Below are positions 16,246-24,516 of a DNA stretch of 43,292 nt, piece by piece. Location of the stretch: contig CALAOV010000389.1 in assembly GCA_937889515.1 (NCBI GenBank), positions 1 to 43,292 on the forward strand, written 5' to 3'. The number at the start of each line of letters is the position of its first letter. The stretch's first letter is position 1. The notes under the pieces were generated by a model. It made no database searches and had not been told where the DNA came from. It saw only the letters and a list, made by a program, of their open reading frames with translations. A program made the translations under genes and the position numbers. This stretch comes from an uncultured Myxococcales bacterium. Its GTDB lineage: Bacteria > Myxococcota_A > Polyangia > Fen-1088.

Positions 16246-18178
16246 AAACCTGCGCTCGCTCTCGCCTCGATCGTCTGCCGTCCGCGGCGCGTGCGCTCCG
16301 ACGGCGCACGACTATGCCGAGGACCAGGGCGCCCATACCGAGCAGCGCCGCTGAGTCGGGCGCGTCGTCGCCGCGACCGCCGACGCGACACGTGCAACCG
16401 CCCCCGGGCTGGCACGCGGCGCTGGTGGACCCACCGTCGCTCGCGCCAGCCGCTGGCAGGATCGTAACCAGCGAGACCCCGAACCGGGGTAGATCGAAGT
16501 CGACGCCGATGGAGCCGCCCGCCGACACCGCGACCGTCCCGTCCGGGACCAGCGACGAGGGATCCATGGCTTGCTGCAGGGCCGCGACTTGCTCCGCCGA
16601 TGGGCTCGCCGGCATGCCTTGCGACACCCAAACGGTGTACGCGTCGCCGTGCGACTCGTCGACACGCAGGTGCGAGACGCGCACGCTGCAACCGAAGCTG
16701 GCCGGCACTTTGATCGCCAGGTGCACCGGCGTGGCAGCGACGGTCACGATGTCATCGTGATAATTCCACACCAGGACCTGGAGTGCGGCGCCGTCCAGCG
16801 TGGCCATCCCGTCGATCTCCGGCTCTGCGCGCACACCGTTCGTGAGAAGGTCGTCCAGCGGGCGGGCGCCGCTGCTGGTCACGGGCAAACGGGCCCCGGC
16901 CAGGCGTCCGAGCAGCTTGAACGCGCTCAGAACGGGGAGGTTGATGCCGTTCGTCGCGAGGGCGCGATACCCGGCGAAATAGGAGGTGCCAGGAAACGTG
17001 AAGGCCCAGGTGAGCAGGCCGCCCAGCTGGACACCCACCTCCCCCTCGAGCTCGATGGTGTGCTTCATCATCGCGATCTCGTACGCACCGTACGCCGTGG
17101 AGTTGCGATAGGTATCGGCGGGCGCGATGCTCACCGGGCAGGCGGCGCAGCCGTCCGGATCCGCCTCGGTGATGTAGATGGGCGTCTGCTTGAATTGGGA
17201 GAACGCCGCCACCGCGTTGAAGCCGGAACGGTGAAGTCGGAGCTGGTTGCCGAGGTCCATCTCGACGTGGTCTCCGGTGACGGCAACGCCGCCTTTCGCG
17301 TGGAAGGTCACGAGGTCCAGGCGCGTCCCGATGTTGCCCGTGACGGCGTTGGTGCCGGTCGCACAGTGCTGGAGGAATTGCGTCAGGAAGCTGCCGCCTG
17401 CGCTCAGCACCGCCGGGCCACCGAGCGCCGCATTGGGGATCACCTCGTGCAGCGCCGATTCCGTGTAATCGTAGAGCATCGCGTAGTCGGCCAACGTGCC
17501 GTTCCAGTAACCGGAGTCGGGTTCGTTCCACAGCTCCCACAGCCAGCTCGCCCCGACGTTCGGGTAGCTTCCGTTCGCGTGCATCGCCCACATGCGAATG
17601 AGATCCGCCCACTTCGGATAGTCGGTCGGGGGATAGAAACACCCGCCGTCGAGCGCCAGGACGCTGGAGTTTTGGTAAGGGGTCGGGTGCGTGGAAAGCG
17701 CCTGAGGCATGAAGCCGATCTCGACGAACGGAAGCGCGCCGACCCCGGTGATGGTGTCCAGGATTCCGTCGGTCAGGGTCCAGCTGTAGACGGGGTTCCC
17801 GGCGGCGTCCTCGGTGTAAACGTTGGTCGATCCCCATTTCATCGCCGGGGTGCCGTCGCCGGTGTTGAAAAGAAAGTGACTGCGCACGTGCACGGGCGCG
17901 GACTGTGCGGCGGCGATGGTGCCGAGCAACGCGCTTCCTTCCGGCGTGGTCGTGTAGTTGATCTCGTCGTAGCCGTGAAACGGCCACACCCGCTCGAGCG
18001 ACATTCCGGGCGCGGTCGCGTCAACCGACACGTTCACCGTCGCGGGCGCCTGCGCTCGCGCGGTCCAGATCGGCGCGAGCAGCGCGGTCATCGCCGTCGA
18101 GAGCCAGACACCAGAAAGCCGACGACGGTCGCGCGGTGCCACCTTTTTTAGCGCTGGGCGTCGTTCATGGCCGCCCAT
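16241..18178 (-). CDS. GH39-type glycosidase (beta-xylosidase-like) with MYXO-CTERM tail
   Basis: The 645-residue enzyme has a signal peptide (about 22-44) and a (beta/alpha)8 domain of family GH39. The acid/base motif is WELWNEP (Glu219), and the nucleophile is in YITEADPDG (Glu338). The opening VSVDATAPGMSLERVWPFHGYDE also fits the family. GH39 members include beta-xylosidases; the exact linkage cannot be read here. After a beta-rich accessory region (about 440-575), the C-terminus has a Cys-rich spacer (CQPGGGCTC), a hydrophobic helix (ALLGMGALVLGIVV) and Arg residues, as in MYXO-CTERM surface sorting tags. The start overlaps the GH54c stop by 14 bases, so it is coupled with that gene. The large opposite-strand frame (16571-18151) is a shadow. 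Confidence 0.85.
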   Translation of the reverse strand: MGGHERRPALKKVAPRDRRRLSGVWLSTAMTALLAPIWTARAQAPATVNVSVDATAPGMSLERVWPFHGYDEINYTTTPEGSALLGTIAAAQSAPVHVRSHFLFNTGDGTPAMKWGSTNVYTEDAAGNPVYSWTLTDGILDTITGVGALPFVEIGFMPQALSTHPTPYQNSSVLALDGGCFYPPTDYPKWADLIRMWAMHANGSYPNVGASWLWELWNEPDSGYWNGTLADYAMLYDYTESALHEVIPNAALGGPAVLSAGGSFLTQFLQHCATGTNAVTGNIGTRLDLVTFHAKGGVAVTGDHVEMDLGNQLRLHRSGFNAVAAFSQFKQTPIYITEADPDGCAACPVSIAPADTYRNSTAYGAYEIAMMKHTIELEGEVGVQLGGLLTWAFTFPGTSYFAGYRALATNGINLPVLSAFKLLGRLAGARLPVTSSGARPLDDLLTNGVRAEPEIDGMATLDGAALQVLVWNYHDDIVTVAATPVHLAIKVPASFGCSVRVSHLRVDESHGDAYTVWVSQGMPASPSAEQVAALQQAMDPSSLVPDGTVAVSAGGSIGVDFDLPRFGVSLVTILPAAGASDGGSTSAACQPGGGCTCRVGGRGDDAPDSAALLGMGALVLGIVVRRRSARAADGRRSRRERAQVS

Positions 18179-19316
18179 AGACAGAGACGATGTTGGCCTG
18201 TACCGCGTCGTCGGCCGCGTCCGACGAGTAGGTGGCCGTCATGACCCCTTCGAAGAAGTTCCCTTGCGCGGCGTTGCTGTTGTCGCCCCCGGTCCCGAGG
18301 CCGATGGCGCCCTCCTTCCTCATGGGATTGTATCTCGAGGTGGGTCGGTGACCGACGAACGGCGTGGTCAAGGGACCGGACGCCGCATCGCCTTCTTTGA
18401 TGGCCCAGTTGTTCTTGCAGGCGGCGTCACCCTTCACCATGCCCGTGACGTACTTGAAAGCATTGGTCGTCTGGTCGTAGGTGAGCGTTGGGTTCCCGGC
18501 GTAGGGGCTCGAGTCTCCGGCCCACAGACCGTTTTCAAGGTCGCCCATCACCCACGGGCCGCTGCCGGCGCCCTTGTTCCAAACGGTGCACTTTCCAAAG
18601 TAGACCGCTTCCATCGTGCCCTCGGAATCGTCCCGGCTGGTGGTCTCCATGTTCCCGTAGTCGAAGCAGCACCCGCTGTTGGAGAAGTCGCCAGAGACGA
18701 CCATGTACTCCGTCTCCGGGTTGTCGCCGGTGGCGGTGCCACAGGCGCCGTTGTTCCGGTAGCCGACCCCGGGCACGATGTGCACGCCGTAGACCTGCTG
18801 GCCGCCGAAGGTGGCCGTGACAGCCTTCGCGTTTGCTTCGTTGTCGGGTGTCGTCTTGGCCATGCCGGCGGGCGCACTGGTGAGATTGTTACCCATGCCG
18901 GACTGGTCATAAATAATCGAGATGGTGCAGGCATCGACGCCGCAGAACGTGTCCTGGTCAGCCGAGTTAGCGAGGCCACCCGGGGCAAGGACCCCGATGT
19001 CCATGGTTGTGCCGTCCGTTTTCTTGACCTGGTAAAGCGGCCCGCCATACGCGGCGTAGAGAGCCCGAACCGTGCTGTGGGCCGCCACACATGGGCCACC
19101 GTCATCTGCATAGATGTCGCAAGGTCCCCCGGTCGGGCCGCTCGTGGTCGTTGCGACCCCCGAACACGTCCGGTTGCCAGAGCCCGTGGTGCCACCCGTC
19201 GAGCAGCCTGCGGTCATCCCTCCATCCGAGCTGCTCGAGTTGGCTTTGCAGCCCCAGCCGCAAATACCTAAGATCGCGACCAGCGAGATCCCGCTCCAAA
19301 AGTCTCTTGTTCTCAT
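18165..19316 (-). CDS. GH54 alpha-L-arabinofuranosidase, short form (copy c)
   Basis: This copy has 383 residues and lacks the N-terminal domain and long Gly/Thr tract of copies a and b; only a short Ser/Gly/Thr linker (about 25-60) separates the export signal from the GH54 domain (64-383). Catalytic features are complete: vicinal Cys216-217 (GCCFDYGN), Glu261 (GDLENG) and Asp345 (GGDNSN). Of the three it looks closest to known GH54 enzymes. An insertion between Glu and Asp makes that spacing nine residues longer than in the other copies. The ATG at 19316 follows GGAGTG; a nearby ATG at 19331 is less likely. It leads the operon with GH39 and has the two-box element 48 bases upstream. Confidence 0.92.
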   Translation of the reverse strand: MRTRDFWSGISLVAILGICGWGCKANSSSSDGGMTAGCSTGGTTGSGNRTCSGVATTTSGPTGGPCDIYADDGGPCVAAHSTVRALYAAYGGPLYQVKKTDGTTMDIGVLAPGGLANSADQDTFCGVDACTISIIYDQSGMGNNLTSAPAGMAKTTPDNEANAKAVTATFGGQQVYGVHIVPGVGYRNNGACGTATGDNPETEYMVVSGDFSNSGCCFDYGNMETTSRDDSEGTMEAVYFGKCTVWNKGAGSGPWVMGDLENGLWAGDSSPYAGNPTLTYDQTTNAFKYVTGMVKGDAACKNNWAIKEGDAASGPLTTPFVGHRPTSRYNPMRKEGAIGLGTGGDNSNAAQGNFFEGVMTATYSSDAADDAVQANIVSVYGRP

Positions 19317-19362
19317 CGGAATACACTCCATGCGCGCGAATAGTGACACTACGCTTGGAGGG

Positions 19363-19392
19363 GATTGTCCCGAGCACCGGAATCTTGTCATG
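19363..19392 (-). promoter_or_regulatory. Two-box element upstream of GH54c
   Basis: On the gene strand it reads ATGACAAG, then GGACAATC after a 15-base gap (boxes at 19385-19389 and 19365-19369). GGACAATC is identical to the second box before the sigma gene. The site lies between two divergent genes, so it could also affect the gene at 19458. Confidence 0.6.
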
Positions 19393-19457
19393 GCAATTTC
19401 TTGCTCTGCTCACCCTCGGCCCTGTTCGGCTGTCCGGGCTAGGGCTAACATGCGCCT

Positions 19458-20759
19458 ATGCGCACCGGAAGGCGGGGGTGGCTTCTGGCCACAGTATCGA
19501 TTGGGGTGACGCTCGGCCCTGCGCGAGCGGATGCAGCCTCCTGCGGCAATGTCGTCTACATGGGCGGTCCCATGATCACGAATGTCGAAGTGGTCGAGGT
19601 CTACTGGACAGCCGGCGTCGTGCAGGCGGTGAAGGACTACCTGCCGCCGTTCTTCACCGCCGTCACCAACAGCTCTTATCTGGATTGGCTATCCGAGTAC
19701 GACCTGCCCGCCCAGTTCATCGGTCGTGGTCATTTCAAGGGGGCTTACACGATCACGCCCACGGCGACGAACACCTCGCTGACCGATTCTCAGGTCAGCA
19801 CCGAGCTGCTCGCACAGATTCAGGCCGGCGCGCTGCCCGCGCCGACCCTCGACGGCGCCGGCAACGTCAACACGCTGTATACGATCGACTTCCCCCCCGG
19901 CTACGCCATCACGATCACCACCGGGAACGCCTCGTGCATGCAGTTCTGCTCCTACTACAGCTCGATTGCCCTGGGGGGACGGCAGGTTCCCTATGCGGTC
20001 TTCCCCGATCTTTCCGTCGGAGCGTGCAGCACCGGTTGTGGCACGGGCAGCCTCACCGCCAACGCCGGCACGGAGCACTCGCTCGAGCTCCTCAACGCGA
20101 TCACCGGACCCGACATCACTGTTGCCGGGGGGATGCCCGGCTGGGCTTCTAGCACCTGCGGCGGAGTGGGATACGTCTGCAATGGGGCATCCATGACCGC
20201 GGCGGGCTACACGGTCGCAGAGGGATGGTCCAACCGGCAGGCCGCTTGCGTCGTGGGCGCGGCTTCGATCCCACCGCCCTGCGTCGGCCAGCAGCCCGGC
20301 TCCTCCGCCTGTCGCGGCTGCACGTCCAGCGACGACGGCACCGGCTGCACCGGGGCGACGCCCCATTGCGACACGGTTCCGACCCACGCCAGCTTCGGCC
20401 AATGCGTCGCCGCACCCACGGTCGACGCCGGGTCGGATGGATCTACGGACGGATCGCGCGCCGATAGGCCTGGCTCGACCGGAGGCGCTTGCGTGCCCGG
20501 ACAGCAAGTCTCGTGCGCGTGTGTGGGCGGTGGTGCCGGCGCTCAGGCTTGCCTCTCGACCGGCGCCGGCTACGGCACCTGTCAGTGCCCCGACGGAGCG
20601 CCCCCCGGGGATGCGGGCGGTGGCTCTTCGAAAGGGGGCGGCTGCGGCTGTGAGACCGGCCCAGGCCGTCCGTCCGCGCCGCTCGTCATTTGCGCCGTCT
20701 TGATGGTGGCCCTCGCCTCTGGACGCCGGCGGCGGCGACGTGGCCAACCGCGACGTTGA
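19458..20759 (+). CDS. Secreted MYXO-CTERM protein of unknown function
   Basis: The 433-residue protein has a signal peptide (WLLATVSIGVTLGPARADA) and a domain (about 30-260) with NVEVVEVYWTAGVVQAVKDY and GTEHSLELLNAITGPD. The latter resembles the loop of a group of secreted bacterial proteins distantly like plant EXORDIUM (Phi_1), where an HE pair is usual; here it reads EH, so a metal site is doubtful. A Cys-rich region (about 270-345) and a Gly/Asp-rich spacer follow. The end has GGGCGCETG, a hydrophobic helix (APLVICAVLMVALA) and an Arg cluster (GRRRRRRGQPRR), which is a clear MYXO-CTERM-type sorting tail. It is divergent from GH54c with 141 bases between. Confidence 0.78.
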   Translation: MRTGRRGWLLATVSIGVTLGPARADAASCGNVVYMGGPMITNVEVVEVYWTAGVVQAVKDYLPPFFTAVTNSSYLDWLSEYDLPAQFIGRGHFKGAYTITPTATNTSLTDSQVSTELLAQIQAGALPAPTLDGAGNVNTLYTIDFPPGYAITITTGNASCMQFCSYYSSIALGGRQVPYAVFPDLSVGACSTGCGTGSLTANAGTEHSLELLNAITGPDITVAGGMPGWASSTCGGVGYVCNGASMTAAGYTVAEGWSNRQAACVVGAASIPPPCVGQQPGSSACRGCTSSDDGTGCTGATPHCDTVPTHASFGQCVAAPTVDAGSDGSTDGSRADRPGSTGGACVPGQQVSCACVGGGAGAQACLSTGAGYGTCQCPDGAPPGDAGGGSSKGGGCGCETGPGRPSAPLVICAVLMVALASGRRRRRRGQPRR

Positions 20760-20780
20760 GCCCACCCGTCCGGGGTCCGC

Positions 20781-21275
20781 TCATCCTTTCCGTTTCCGTG
20801 CGCCGCCGGCGGCCGCGGCCTTCAGCTTGGCGAGGTCGAGCTTCTTCATCGGCATCAGCGCCGCCATGACTCGGTTCGATCTCTCGACGTCCTTCGAGCC
20901 CATGACCTCGGCGATGAAGGTGGGCACGATCTGCCAAGAGAGGCCGTACTTGTCCACCAGCCAGCCACACTGCCCCGCCCACTCGCCGCCGGAGAGCTTT
21001 TTCCAGAAGGTGTCGATCTCCTTCTGGGTGGTGCAATTCACGACCAGGGAGATGGCCGGCGAGAACTTGAACTGCGGCCCGCCGTTGAGCGCCGTGAGCT
21101 CCACGCCCGCCAGCCGGAAGGCCACGGTCATGACCGATCCCTTCGGCCCCGGTCCGGCGTCACCGTAGCGGGCGATCCTGAGAATCTTCGAGTCCTTCTT
21201 GAAGACGGAGACGTAGAACTTCGCGGCCTCCTCGGCCTGGTCGTCGAACCACAGAAACGTCGAGATCTTTTGCAT
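20781..21275 (-). CDS. VOC-family protein (PhnB/3-demethylubiquinone methyltransferase-like)
   Basis: The 164-residue protein opens [20 protein letters not shown] and has the repeated beta-alpha-beta-beta-beta units of the glyoxalase/VOC fold, with [19 protein letters not shown] and [19 protein letters not shown]. These are typical of the PhnB-like group, whose reaction is mostly unknown. A Lys/Ala-rich tail ([12 protein letters not shown]) follows. A GAGGAG ribosome binding site precedes the ATG at 21275. It is the third gene of an ArsR/AHSA1/VOC operon, a common trio in soil bacteria, and starts 11 bases after the second gene. Confidence 0.9.
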   Translation of the reverse strand: MQKISTFLWFDDQAEEAAKFYVSVFKKDSKILRIARYGDAGPGPKGSVMTVAFRLAGVELTALNGGPQFKFSPAISLVVNCTTQKEIDTFWKKLSGGEWAGQCGWLVDKYGLSWQIVPTFIAEVMGSKDVERSNRVMAALMPMKKLDLAKLKAAAAGGARKRKG

Positions 21276-21286
21276 GTCGGTTCTCC

Positions 21287-21796
21287 TCAGCGGCCGGTGG
21301 GGCGTGGACGTTCGGCGAGCAGCTTGACGAGCCGGCCGAGCTGACTCTCCCAGCCCAGGACCGCCATCTTGGTCCAGGGCTCGTCGTGCATGGCATCGAT
21401 GGTCACGACCATCCGCACACTCTGCGCATTCGGATGCAGGTCGACAAGCGTCGCGACGTCATAGGGCGCGACGCCCGGGATGAAGTCGGCCCGGTTGGTG
21501 TAGGCGAGGCGCCGCTGCGGGACGACCGTGTCGTAGGTGACCCGCTGCTCGGTCGTGAGCGTGAGCCCCGCCTTCTCCATGAAGGCGATCTGCTGGGGCG
21601 CGGTCGCCGTCATGGCGTAGAGCATCTCGCCGCCCACCCGGACGTCGATCTTGCGGACCGCCGTGGTGAATCCCTCGGGCCCCCACCACGACTCGAGGCC
21701 TTCCTTCGTGGTCCAGAGCGTCCAGACATCTTCGAGAGCAGCCTCGAACGTCCGTTCGAGCGTGATGGTCTTTTTCGGGGTGGTCTGGCTGGTCAT
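21287..21796 (-). CDS. SRPBCC/AHSA1-type START-fold protein
   Basis: The ATG at 21796 follows AAGGAGA and overlaps the ArsR stop (ATGA). The 169-residue product has the AHSA1 hallmarks: [20 protein letters not shown] at the N-terminus, [20 protein letters not shown], and a C-terminal helix ([20 protein letters not shown]). The fold makes a hydrophobic cavity that binds a small ligand. In many bacteria such genes sit in an operon with an ArsR repressor and a VOC protein, as here, probably for a stress or detoxification role. The longer open frame up to 22177 is only the antisense of the ArsR gene. Confidence 0.92.
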   Translation of the reverse strand: MTSQTTPKKTITLERTFEAALEDVWTLWTTKEGLESWWGPEGFTTAVRKIDVRVGGEMLYAMTATAPQQIAFMEKAGLTLTTEQRVTYDTVVPQRRLAYTNRADFIPGVAPYDVATLVDLHPNAQSVRMVVTIDAMHDEPWTKMAVLGWESQLGRLVKLLAERPRPTGR

Positions 21797-22137
21797 CGGG
21801 TCGTCTCCTTGCGTCCGGCGCCGCGCGCCTTTTGTTTTCGAACCAGCGCGACCGCGAACCGATCGAGCCGCGCCTCCCAGAGGCTTCGATACCTGGCGAT
21901 CCAGGCGTCGATCTCCCGGAACGGCTCGGGCTTGAGCGAGTAGAAACGCTGCGGCCCTTCCGGGCGGACCTGGACGAAGCCCGCCTCTTGAAGGATTCGA
22001 AGGTGCCGCGAGACGCCCGACTGGTGGATGTCGACCGCGTCGACCAGGTCGTTCACCGGCCGCTCGCCGCCCCGCAGAGCCTCGACGATGAGCCGGCGGG
22101 TAGGATCGGCCAGGGTCTGGAAGGTGTCGATATGCAT
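21793..22137 (-). CDS. ArsR-family transcriptional repressor
   Basis: The 114-residue protein is a winged helix-turn-helix regulator: MHIDTFQTLADPTRRLIVEA, then the recognition helix in VDIHQSGVSRHLRILQEAGF, then VQVRPEGPQRFYSLKPEPF. No Cys pair for metal binding is present, as in the sub-group linked to AHSA1 genes. I choose the ATG at 22137; a GTG at 22161 adds eight odd residues (MLIYIYTY) that are really promoter sequence. No ribosome binding site precedes the ATG, and a -10 box ends only 11 bases before it, so the message is probably leaderless. It leads the operon and likely represses itself. Confidence 0.9.
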   Translation of the reverse strand: MHIDTFQTLADPTRRLIVEALRGGERPVNDLVDAVDIHQSGVSRHLRILQEAGFVQVRPEGPQRFYSLKPEPFREIDAWIARYRSLWEARLDRFAVALVRKQKARGAGRKETTR

Positions 22138-22142
22138 GTATG

Positions 22143-22177
22143 TGTATATGTATATCAGCACATATTATCGCGGTCAA
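22143..22177 (-). promoter_or_regulatory. Sigma70-type promoter and likely ArsR operator
   Basis: On the minus strand, TTGACC (22172-22177) and TATACA (22149-22154) are 17 bases apart. The region is sharply AT-rich with repeated GTATAT steps and an imperfect ATGTG/CACAT dyad (22140-22163). This suits an autoregulatory ArsR site that overlaps the promoter. Confidence 0.6.
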
Positions 22178-22376
22178 GGGTCTCGGCCTGCGCCGATCGA
22201 CGACCAGGTCCGATGGCTTTTGGTGCGGCCGCTTACGGGTCCGAGGTCGGACGTTTTTCCGCCGGGGATCCGGGCCGAAAAAGGCTCACAGCTGCGACGC
22301 AGACCTTGCATATCATCCCGCCGGGCGCGCGCTTCGCGCGTGCGGCGTGGGTTCAGGTCTGACAAAGGAGGCTGCG

Positions 22377-24407
22377 ATGCGGCTCGGAAATCTGAGGTCC
22401 TGGTTGGTGGTCGTTGCGATGGTTCCGTTGCTCGGGTGCGCCTCCGAAACGGGTGGCGCCGGCGATGACGTCGGCGGCAACTCCAGCGCGGGCAACAGCC
22501 TGGGCGCGATCCAGATCGCGGTGGTCTCGGCGCCGTCGAATCTGTCCTGCTTGCGGGTCACGATCACCGGCAACGTCACCTCGGTGCAGTTCCTCTCCGT
22601 CACGCCGGGGTCGACCACGCAGTTCAGCCTCATGGGGTTGCCGACCGGCGCGGTCACCGTGCACGCCGAGGGATTCAACTCGGCCTGCACCGCCGTCACC
22701 ATGACCAGCATCGCCTCCTGGATCAGCAACACCGTCAGCGCGACCCTGGTGGCTGGCGTCCCGTCGACGGTGGCGCTCACGATGACGCCCAACGGAACCG
22801 CGACGGTCCAGATCAATTTCCCCACGCCGACCACCACGACCACCGACACGACGCCGCCGACGCTGACGTCGTTCACGCCCCCCAACGGCGCCACCAACGT
22901 CGCCAAGACCACCGCGGTCATCGGCAACTTCTCCGAGCCGGTCAACCTGGCGTCGATCACGCCGGCGACCTTCGCGATCTCGGACGGCAGCCTGGCCGTG
23001 CCCGGCAACTACACGGCGCTGGGCAACAGCGCGGCCTTCACGCCGTCACTCCCGCTCGGCCCGGCGCAGACCTATTCGGCCCGCATCAACCCGGGCGTCC
23101 GCGACCTGGCCGGCAATGCCCTGGTCAGCGGCGCGAGCTGGAGCTTCCGGACCCAGGACGGCACCTGGGACAGCAGCCAGATTCTGTCCGGCACGACGAT
23201 CGTCGCGTTCGGGACGGCCTCGGGGCGTGGGCCGGGCAACGAGACCTTCGCGATGTGGGCCGAGGTCAACAGCGCGGGGCTCGTCTCCATGATCGCGGAG
23301 CGTTTCATCCCAGGTACCGGCTGGACGAGCCCCCAGGTGATCGAGAGCGGAGCTCAGGCTTTCCCGGATGCCATCACGATCGTCGTCGACAACGCCGGGA
23401 ACGCGACCGCGATCTGGGAGGAGTTTCTGCAAACATCCACCTCCTCGAGCGAGCACGTCCTGGCCAGCCACTTCACGTCCAGCCTGGGATGGAGCGTGCC
23501 GCAGCTGCTTGACACCAACGGGGACTTCCCCACCGCGACCGTCGATCCGGCGGGAAATGTGACGGCCGCCTGGCTCAGCTTTTCGGGCGTATCGGAGATC
23601 GTGGCCAGCCAGTTCACCGCCGCCACCGGCTGGAGCACCCCGCAGGTTCTTCAGACCCTGGTCATCGCGGGGATTCCGATCGCTCTGGCCGCCGATCCCA
23701 GTGGCGACGTGACCGCGGTCTGGAGCGACGGACAGATCCAGTTCGGTCAGGCCAGCGTGTGGGCCGACCGGTTCGTGCCGGGGAGCGGATGGGGCACACC
23801 CCAGCTCATCGAGGACGACGACCGCGGGACCGCGGGTGGCCAGCGGGCCGTGGCCGACGCTTCGGGGAACGTGCTGGCGGTCTGGAATCAGTCCGACGGG
23901 ACCCATTTCAACATCGTCGTCAACCGCTTCGTCCCGGCCACGGGATGGGGGACGCCGCAGATCATCGATAGCTTCACGACGGGGGATGCCACCGGGCCGG
24001 CCCTGGGCATGGACGCCGGCGGAAACGCGATCGCCACCTGGATCCAGACCGACACGAACGGATCGCAGGTGGCCGCCAGCCGGTTCTCGCCCGCGTCCGG
24101 GTGGAGCGCGCCGCAGGTCATCGCCGCAGGCGGGACCCTCTTCGAAAATACGCTGGTGGTCGACGGGGCGGGCAACGCCATGGCGGCCTGGGTGGTCTTC
24201 AACACCAGCAACGGGAACCAGACCACCCAGTTCGATCGGTTCACGCCCGCGACCGGCTGGGCCCAACCGCTGACGCCGTTCGTTTCGGTCGATTCGATCT
24301 CCGAGCCCCTTCTCACCGCCGATGGGATCGGGCGGGTGACTGTGGGACTGCTCGATTTCAACCAGACGGCCGGGGCCAACTTCCCGCTCTACCAGCGGTT
24401 CGAGTAG
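22377..24407 (+). CDS. Large surface lipoprotein with Big_5 domain and propeller-like repeats
   Basis: The ATG at 22377 follows AAAGGAGG by six bases. The 676-residue product has a lipoprotein signal (VVVAMVPLLGC, Cys21). An N-terminal beta domain (about 40-150) is followed by a bacterial Ig-like domain of the Big_5 type (about 158-260): PPNGATNVAKTTAVIGNFSE and GVRDLAGNALVSG are diagnostic. The rest (about 260-676) is a series of about eight imperfect repeats of some 50 residues, each with a pattern like RFxPxxGWxxPQxI and DxxGNxxAxW; this suggests a beta-propeller or similar repeat fold. No enzymatic motif is evident. It stands alone, divergent from the ArsR operon. Confidence 0.85.
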   Translation: MRLGNLRSWLVVVAMVPLLGCASETGGAGDDVGGNSSAGNSLGAIQIAVVSAPSNLSCLRVTITGNVTSVQFLSVTPGSTTQFSLMGLPTGAVTVHAEGFNSACTAVTMTSIASWISNTVSATLVAGVPSTVALTMTPNGTATVQINFPTPTTTTTDTTPPTLTSFTPPNGATNVAKTTAVIGNFSEPVNLASITPATFAISDGSLAVPGNYTALGNSAAFTPSLPLGPAQTYSARINPGVRDLAGNALVSGASWSFRTQDGTWDSSQILSGTTIVAFGTASGRGPGNETFAMWAEVNSAGLVSMIAERFIPGTGWTSPQVIESGAQAFPDAITIVVDNAGNATAIWEEFLQTSTSSSEHVLASHFTSSLGWSVPQLLDTNGDFPTATVDPAGNVTAAWLSFSGVSEIVASQFTAATGWSTPQVLQTLVIAGIPIALAADPSGDVTAVWSDGQIQFGQASVWADRFVPGSGWGTPQLIEDDDRGTAGGQRAVADASGNVLAVWNQSDGTHFNIVVNRFVPATGWGTPQIIDSFTTGDATGPALGMDAGGNAIATWIQTDTNGSQVAASRFSPASGWSAPQVIAAGGTLFENTLVVDGAGNAMAAWVVFNTSNGNQTTQFDRFTPATGWAQPLTPFVSVDSISEPLLTADGIGRVTVGLLDFNQTAGANFPLYQRFE

Positions 24408-24414
24408 AGCGCCT

Positions 24415-24434
24415 GCCATCGGGCGTGCGATGGC
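24415..24434 (+). terminator. Possible hairpin after the Big_5 lipoprotein
   Basis: GCCATCG (24415-24421) and CGATGGC (24428-24434) form a seven-pair stem with a six-base loop, seven bases after the stop codon. No T-run follows, so it would be a weak or factor-assisted terminator. Confidence 0.35.
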
Positions 24435-24516
24435 GTGTGTCGCCGCGCACGCCCCGCGCGACGCCCATCTAACAATCGACCGCGGGTGCGGGTCGACGGT
24501 GCGGAGGTCGACAAAC

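Noticed and set aside
16571..18151. A 526-codon open frame on the plus strand
   Set aside because: It lies opposite the GH39 gene, is Arg/His/Val-rich without any family pattern, and arises from the high GC content of the third codon positions.
20765..22137. Riboswitch or transposon remnant around the ArsR operon because of the base composition change
   Set aside because: The AT-rich part is confined to some 40 bases that fit a promoter and operator; there are no terminal repeats or transposase frames.
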